Assembly: GCA_045595965.1 (NCBI GenBank)
Contig: JAZOBN010000005.1
Coordinates: 1 to 64,000 of the forward strand
Source: CAAGNP01 sp045595965
GTDB lineage: Bacteria > Bacteroidota > Bacteroidia > Bacteroidales > UBA932
DNA: 64,000 nucleotides
Direction of reading: 5' to 3'
How positions within the stretch are numbered: position 1 is the first letter of the stretch; each line of letters begins with the position of its first letter. Of the stretch, positions 60,554 to 64,000 are shown one piece after another. The notes below the pieces were generated by a model. It saw only the letters and a program-made list of their open reading frames with translations. It searched no databases and was not told the origin of the DNA. The position numbers were made by a program, and so were the translations under genes.

Positions 60554-63500
60554 GAAGTGTAAAGTGGAAGTTTGCACCACCAAACTCTTCTGATCTGCTG
60601 TAAGCAATAGTACCATCGCTTTGGTCTATAATGTTCTTGCATATTGCAAGTCCAAGTCCTGTTCCGCTTGTTTTGGTGGTGAAGTTGGGCTTGAAGAGGT
60701 TCTGAAGGTTGTCTTCACTGACGCCAGGCCCATTGTCTTCTATTGAGATTACAAAGTAATTTTCCCCTTCAAGGAGAGATATGCGAATAACCTTCTTCTC
60801 TTTGTGTTCTACTGCCTGGATTGCATTGGTTATCAGATTGACAATAACTCTTGAAATCTGGTTCTTCTTTATAAGTGACATAGCCTGATCGGTCTGGGCA
60901 ATATATTCAAAAGATATGTCATCCCGAGTGTTGAAGAAGATATATTGCTCCCGTACAAGGTCATATAGATTTACCAGAATGCTGTCTTCATTATAGAATT
61001 TTGAGAAACTTGAGAATTCAGTGGCTGTTTCAGACAAAATATCAATCTGTTCCAGAAGAGAGGATGCCACTTGATCAAATTTCTGGTCCCAGCCATCTAT
61101 GTTCTGACTTTTTAGTCTTATAAGGTGTTGGATGCTGAGTCTCATCGGGGTCAGAGGGTTTTTGATGTCGTGTGCAATCTGTCGTGCCATCTCTCTCCAT
61201 GCCTGCTCCCTCTCATTCTGGGCGAGCCGTTGTGTACTCTCTTCGAGGTTGTCAACCATATTGTTGTATGCTGTGACAAGAATCCCAAGTTCGTCTTTTA
61301 TTTTGTAGTCTATATGCTCAGCTTTATGCGACAGCTTCATCTCTTTCATCTTGGAGCTGATCATCACAAGGGGGCGGGCAATGGATCCGGACATGATTCT
61401 TGCACCGAATACGGCCAGGATAATCAGGATGAGGTAGAGATTGATGATGGCAGCGATGATTGGCCATGCATCCTCCTTGATGTTGGTGGTGTCGAGGAAA
61501 TATGGGATGTTGAGTATTGCTATAAATTTACCATTTATATTAAAGATGGGGGCGTATAGGGAGTAATACTCAAGAGAAGCAATACGCTCTTTTTTTATAA
61601 CAAGTTTTTTGTTGTCAAACATCAATTCATGGTATGCCTGAGGATTGATTCTGGAACTTGCTATATATAATTTGAAGATGTCGGGATTTGTCGACTCTAC
61701 AAGACTTCCCCCGATATCATAGATGTTGATATCGATCTGTCCATTGTAGGCAATTTTTTTCATCTCATCAGCCATCTCGGCATCGTAGATGTCGGAAGCC
61801 TTTTGGGAGTATTTGTATGTCTGGGAGAGGGAGGTCTGTATGGATGTGAGTTTCTCCTCCATCTGGTTACGGTTATTACCCTCAAATATCTTGATGATGA
61901 AGATTATACTTGCAGTACCCATACAAATGATGGAGATGACGATTGTTAAGGTGAATGTGTAGGTCATCTTCTTCTTGAATGAGTTGCGTGGCTCTTTGTT
62001 GATGTTTCTCCTATTGGTGCGGAACTGTAAAATACCCAATATGAAAGCTATGAAAAACAGATAGGTATATGAGAACGACACCATGTATGGGAAGAACGAG
62101 CGTTTCTCCCTGCTCACAATGACGAAACTGTCATCAGATAGTTTGTTTATGAAATGGACATAGCCGTCAAATTGTCTTGATGAATACCTCTCATTGAATA
62201 CCCTTTCGTTGACGAGTGGGTAGTTATACTTGCCGTTGTAGGCAATCAGCTTGTTTTCGTGGTATCTTGCATACGAGTAGTAAGTGGGGATATCTTCCTT
62301 GTATGAGGAGTTGGATGTTGTCAAGGCAGATGGATATCCCATCATCTCATTAACCTTTTTTGAGTCAATTTCAAGGTACAGATTGTAGTATTGCCCCTCC
62401 ACTATAAAACTGAAAAGGCCAAAATAATTTACATAACTATTGTGATTGTTTACAAAGTGGAAATGTGACCTGTCAGAGAGTGGAATACAATATTTCTCAA
62501 GTATATCATATTGGAAAAATTGAAAACAGTCTACAGGATATGAATACGTTTCTGTCTTTAGCTTGTCCATTGGACGACAAACAGTTATCCGGATATCGTA
62601 TTTGTTTGTAATATTCCAGAAATACATCTCCTCAAGCCTGTTCCGAATCAACTCCCCGCTGTTTGGAATTCTAAGCAGAAGTCCCAGGAGCTGGTCAGAT
62701 TCAATCAAAGGTTCTATCGTCATCAACTGGAGTTCCAGGTCAAGATCCCTGTCAATTGCAATTTTGTTTGTCAGCACACGGTTCTGTTCGAACTCTTTAG
62801 AGAATCCATAGTAACTTACTGTGGAAATGGTGTATATCGAGATAATGAACACATATATTGCAATCCCCTTGAATTTAAGCAGTGTCCTCTCCTTTTTGTT
62901 TACAAAATATAGATTAACTATCTGCAGACTCAAGATCAGTGCAGTGAACAATAAAGCATAGGTGAGGTAGGATATTATAGAATATAGGGAGATGTTATTC
63001 AGATTGTATAATTCCAGATTTATGGTGGAATTCAGAACCATTGACCGGAGAGTCATATGGGTATAAACCATAAGGAATAGAGGGAGCATTATCATTAATG
63101 TGAGGATCAGATAGTGCAGCCACCTCTTATCGGTCTTTCTGATCTTGAGAACAATCTCCTTTCTCAACATGAAAATGGCGAGAACTGTCAGAAACAGAAA
63201 TATGTGGTTTACGATAATGGATCCGTATGAGTTGAATAACCCTCCATCTGCATAAAGACTGGGGGAGAACATGTCACTCCTGGCAAAGTCATCGTTGGCC
63301 AGAATTGCAGAGAGGATCCTCAAAAGCATCAAAATGGAGAGTGTAGATATAAGTGAACTCAGTCTCCTTTTTCTGAAATGGTATGAAAATGTTGCAAGAC
63401 CGGCAAACAGGAGTGCAAGCCACCTGAAAATTTTATGTGCTCCCGGAGAGACAGATGAGTGGCTTGAAACAATAGAGAACAGCGGGTTTCCACTTTTGTC

Positions 63501-64000
63501 AAAAATGATATTTGAATCATCGACGTTGACAGGGAGGACTGTGTATTCACTGTTCAATGATATGCTCTGGCTTATCTCACTTTTGAGAAGTGAGTTGTCA
63601 GTGAGATATTCTGTTTTGATGAGGAGCCCTGCAAATACTTTACTCTTTTCAGACGAGAGGACCTTTACTATGTACCATGAATTTCCCAGATTCACATATT
63701 GGATCTCCTTGTTGAGGTAGGTAAGCGGGTTTGTGGTGGTGTGGTCATGAAGCCTATACCACGGAACCATCCTGATGGTTGCATCATTATTGATGGCAAA
63801 CTGATTGTACCATGACTGGATAGTGTCGGAGTGGTATTTGTATATGACCATATCATCCGGAAGGAGGTTGAGCTCAGCCCACTCCTGAGGTGATGTTTCG
63901 AGTACCTTCTGTGCAAATTGCTCCAAAAGAGAAAGTCTCATATTGACAACCTTCTGGACCCTGGTTGCCTCATTTGCCGAGGAATCTTGCTGGGTCTGCT
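60534..64000 (-). CDS. large multi-pass NtrY-like sensor histidine kinase, N-terminus outside window
   Basis: Open to the window edge: 19 codons without a stop lie before the first visible ATG at 63941, so the gene is partial only because of the edge. More than 1,150 residues are visible. They hold about nine membrane helices, two extracytoplasmic regions, a HAMP-like linker after the last helix (ARIMSGSIARPLVMISSKMK), a HisKA domain with the phosphorylated His at 61170-61172 (ARQIAHDIKNPLTPMRL), and an HATPase domain (NLITNAIQAV, VISIEDNGPGV, GTGLGLAICKNII). The HDIKNPLTP form is that of NtrY/NtrB kinases. The probable partner is the sigma-54 regulator that it meets end to end. Confidence 0.92.
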   Translation of the reverse strand, partial: QTQQDSSANEATRVQKVVNMRLSLLEQFAQKVLETSPQEWAELNLLPDDMVIYKYHSDTIQSWYNQFAINNDATIRMVPWYRLHDHTTTNPLTYLNKEIQYVNLGNSWYIVKVLSSEKSKVFAGLLIKTEYLTDNSLLKSEISQSISLNSEYTVLPVNVDDSNIIFDKSGNPLFSIVSSHSSVSPGAHKIFRWLALLFAGLATFSYHFRKRRLSSLISTLSILMLLRILSAILANDDFARSDMFSPSLYADGGLFNSYGSIIVNHIFLFLTVLAIFMLRKEIVLKIRKTDKRWLHYLILTLMIMLPLFLMVYTHMTLRSMVLNSTINLELYNLNNISLYSIISYLTYALLFTALILSLQIVNLYFVNKKERTLLKFKGIAIYVFIISIYTISTVSYYGFSKEFEQNRVLTNKIAIDRDLDLELQLMTIEPLIESDQLLGLLLRIPNSGELIRNRLEEMYFWNITNKYDIRITVCRPMDKLKTETYSYPVDCFQFFQYDILEKYCIPLSDRSHFHFVNNHNSYVNYFGLFSFIVEGQYYNLYLEIDSKKVNEMMGYPSALTTSNSSYKEDIPTYYSYARYHENKLIAYNGKYNYPLVNERVFNERYSSRQFDGYVHFINKLSDDSFVIVSREKRSFFPYMVSFSYTYLFFIAFILGILQFRTNRRNINKEPRNSFKKKMTYTFTLTIVISIICMGTASIIFIIKIFEGNNRNQMEEKLTSIQTSLSQTYKYSQKASDIYDAEMADEMKKIAYNGQIDINIYDIGGSLVESTNPDIFKLYIASSRINPQAYHELMFDNKKLVIKKERIASLEYYSLYAPIFNINGKFIAILNIPYFLDTTNIKEDAWPIIAAIINLYLILIILAVFGARIMSGSIARPLVMISSKMKEMKLSHKAEHIDYKIKDELGILVTAYNNMVDNLEESTQRLAQNEREQAWREMARQIAHDIKNPLTPMRLSIQHLIRLKSQNIDGWDQKFDQVASSLLEQIDILSETATEFSSFSKFYNEDSILVNLYDLVREQYIFFNTRDDISFEYIAQTDQAMSLIKKNQISRVIVNLITNAIQAVEHKEKKVIRISLLEGENYFVISIEDNGPGVSEDNLQNLFKPNFTTKTSGTGLGLAICKNIIDQSDGTIAYSRSEEFGGANFHFTLPIYRGE

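Noticed and set aside
1..64000. CRISPR arrays, rRNA or tRNA genes, prophage or defence genes
   Set aside because: No regular spacer-repeat pattern, tRNA-like fold or gene of these classes was seen; all gaps are under about 120 bases.

Overview
The window reads as a chromosome segment of a member of the Bacteroidota, most likely order Bacteroidales; I cannot place the family. The evidence is: at least fourteen copies of the Bacteroidetes-type -7 promoter box TAnnTTTG, nearly all placed just ahead of gene starts; start codons mostly without a Shine-Dalgarno sequence; separate pyrB and pyrI genes; lineage-typical small proteins (DUF4834, a divergent FtsL, pRiA4b ORF3-like); many lipoproteins with short signal peptides ending in S-C; and a division/cell-wall (dcw) cluster without murF or ddl. 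MurE carries the DNPR motif of meso-diaminopimelate ligases and KdsD, MsbA-like and LptB proteins are encoded, so the cell is a lipopolysaccharide-making diderm.

Layout. 1-1052: right part of an IS3-family insertion sequence (OrfA end, a -1 slippery run, full OrfB, right inverted repeat). 1096-4158 (minus): yigZ-pyrB-pyrI and a lipoprotein. 4268-5587 (plus): pRiA4b-like gene and miaA, facing recQ (5614-7830, minus) across a two-way terminator. 7899-11016 (plus): kdsD, nhaA and an FKBP lipoprotein closed by a strong terminator. 11124-20171 (plus): a tight run with an anchored unknown protein, DUF4834, an ABC exporter, an acyl-CoA ligase, dCMP deaminase, an S41 protease and queA. 20223-23148: dprA-tatD-ansA. 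23263-25615: an ExbB / four-helix protein / ExbD / ExbD operon ending in a terminator. 25696-31155: alkaline phosphatase, a GHL10 protein, asnS, udk and a TonB-like protein.

31142-48880 (minus) is the dcw cluster, read from its promoter: mraZ, rsmH, ftsL, ftsI, murE, mraY, murD, ftsW, murG, murC, ftsQ, ftsA, ftsZ, then gltX, rpiB and truB, with gaps of a few bases or overlaps throughout. 48996-50366 is an M23 peptidase facing lptB and dnaX (50335-52838). 52902-55618 is a secreted unknown, an M16 peptidase and an O-methyltransferase; opposite lie a transglutaminase-like lipoprotein, efp, ispH and cmk. The window closes with an NtrC-like regulator that lacks a DNA-binding domain, convergent with a very large multi-pass NtrY-like histidine kinase that runs off the edge.

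Almost everything is housekeeping and I see no defence island, prophage, CRISPR array or obviously new multi-gene system. The best non-coding signals are a four-unit, 10-bp-period repeat ahead of mraZ that looks like a MraZ operator, a perfect 12-bp inverted repeat that straddles the dprA promoter and start codon, and promoter-to-start distances that predict leaderless or nearly leaderless mRNAs. No rRNA or tRNA gene was seen. No gene-free stretch exceeds about 120 bases.
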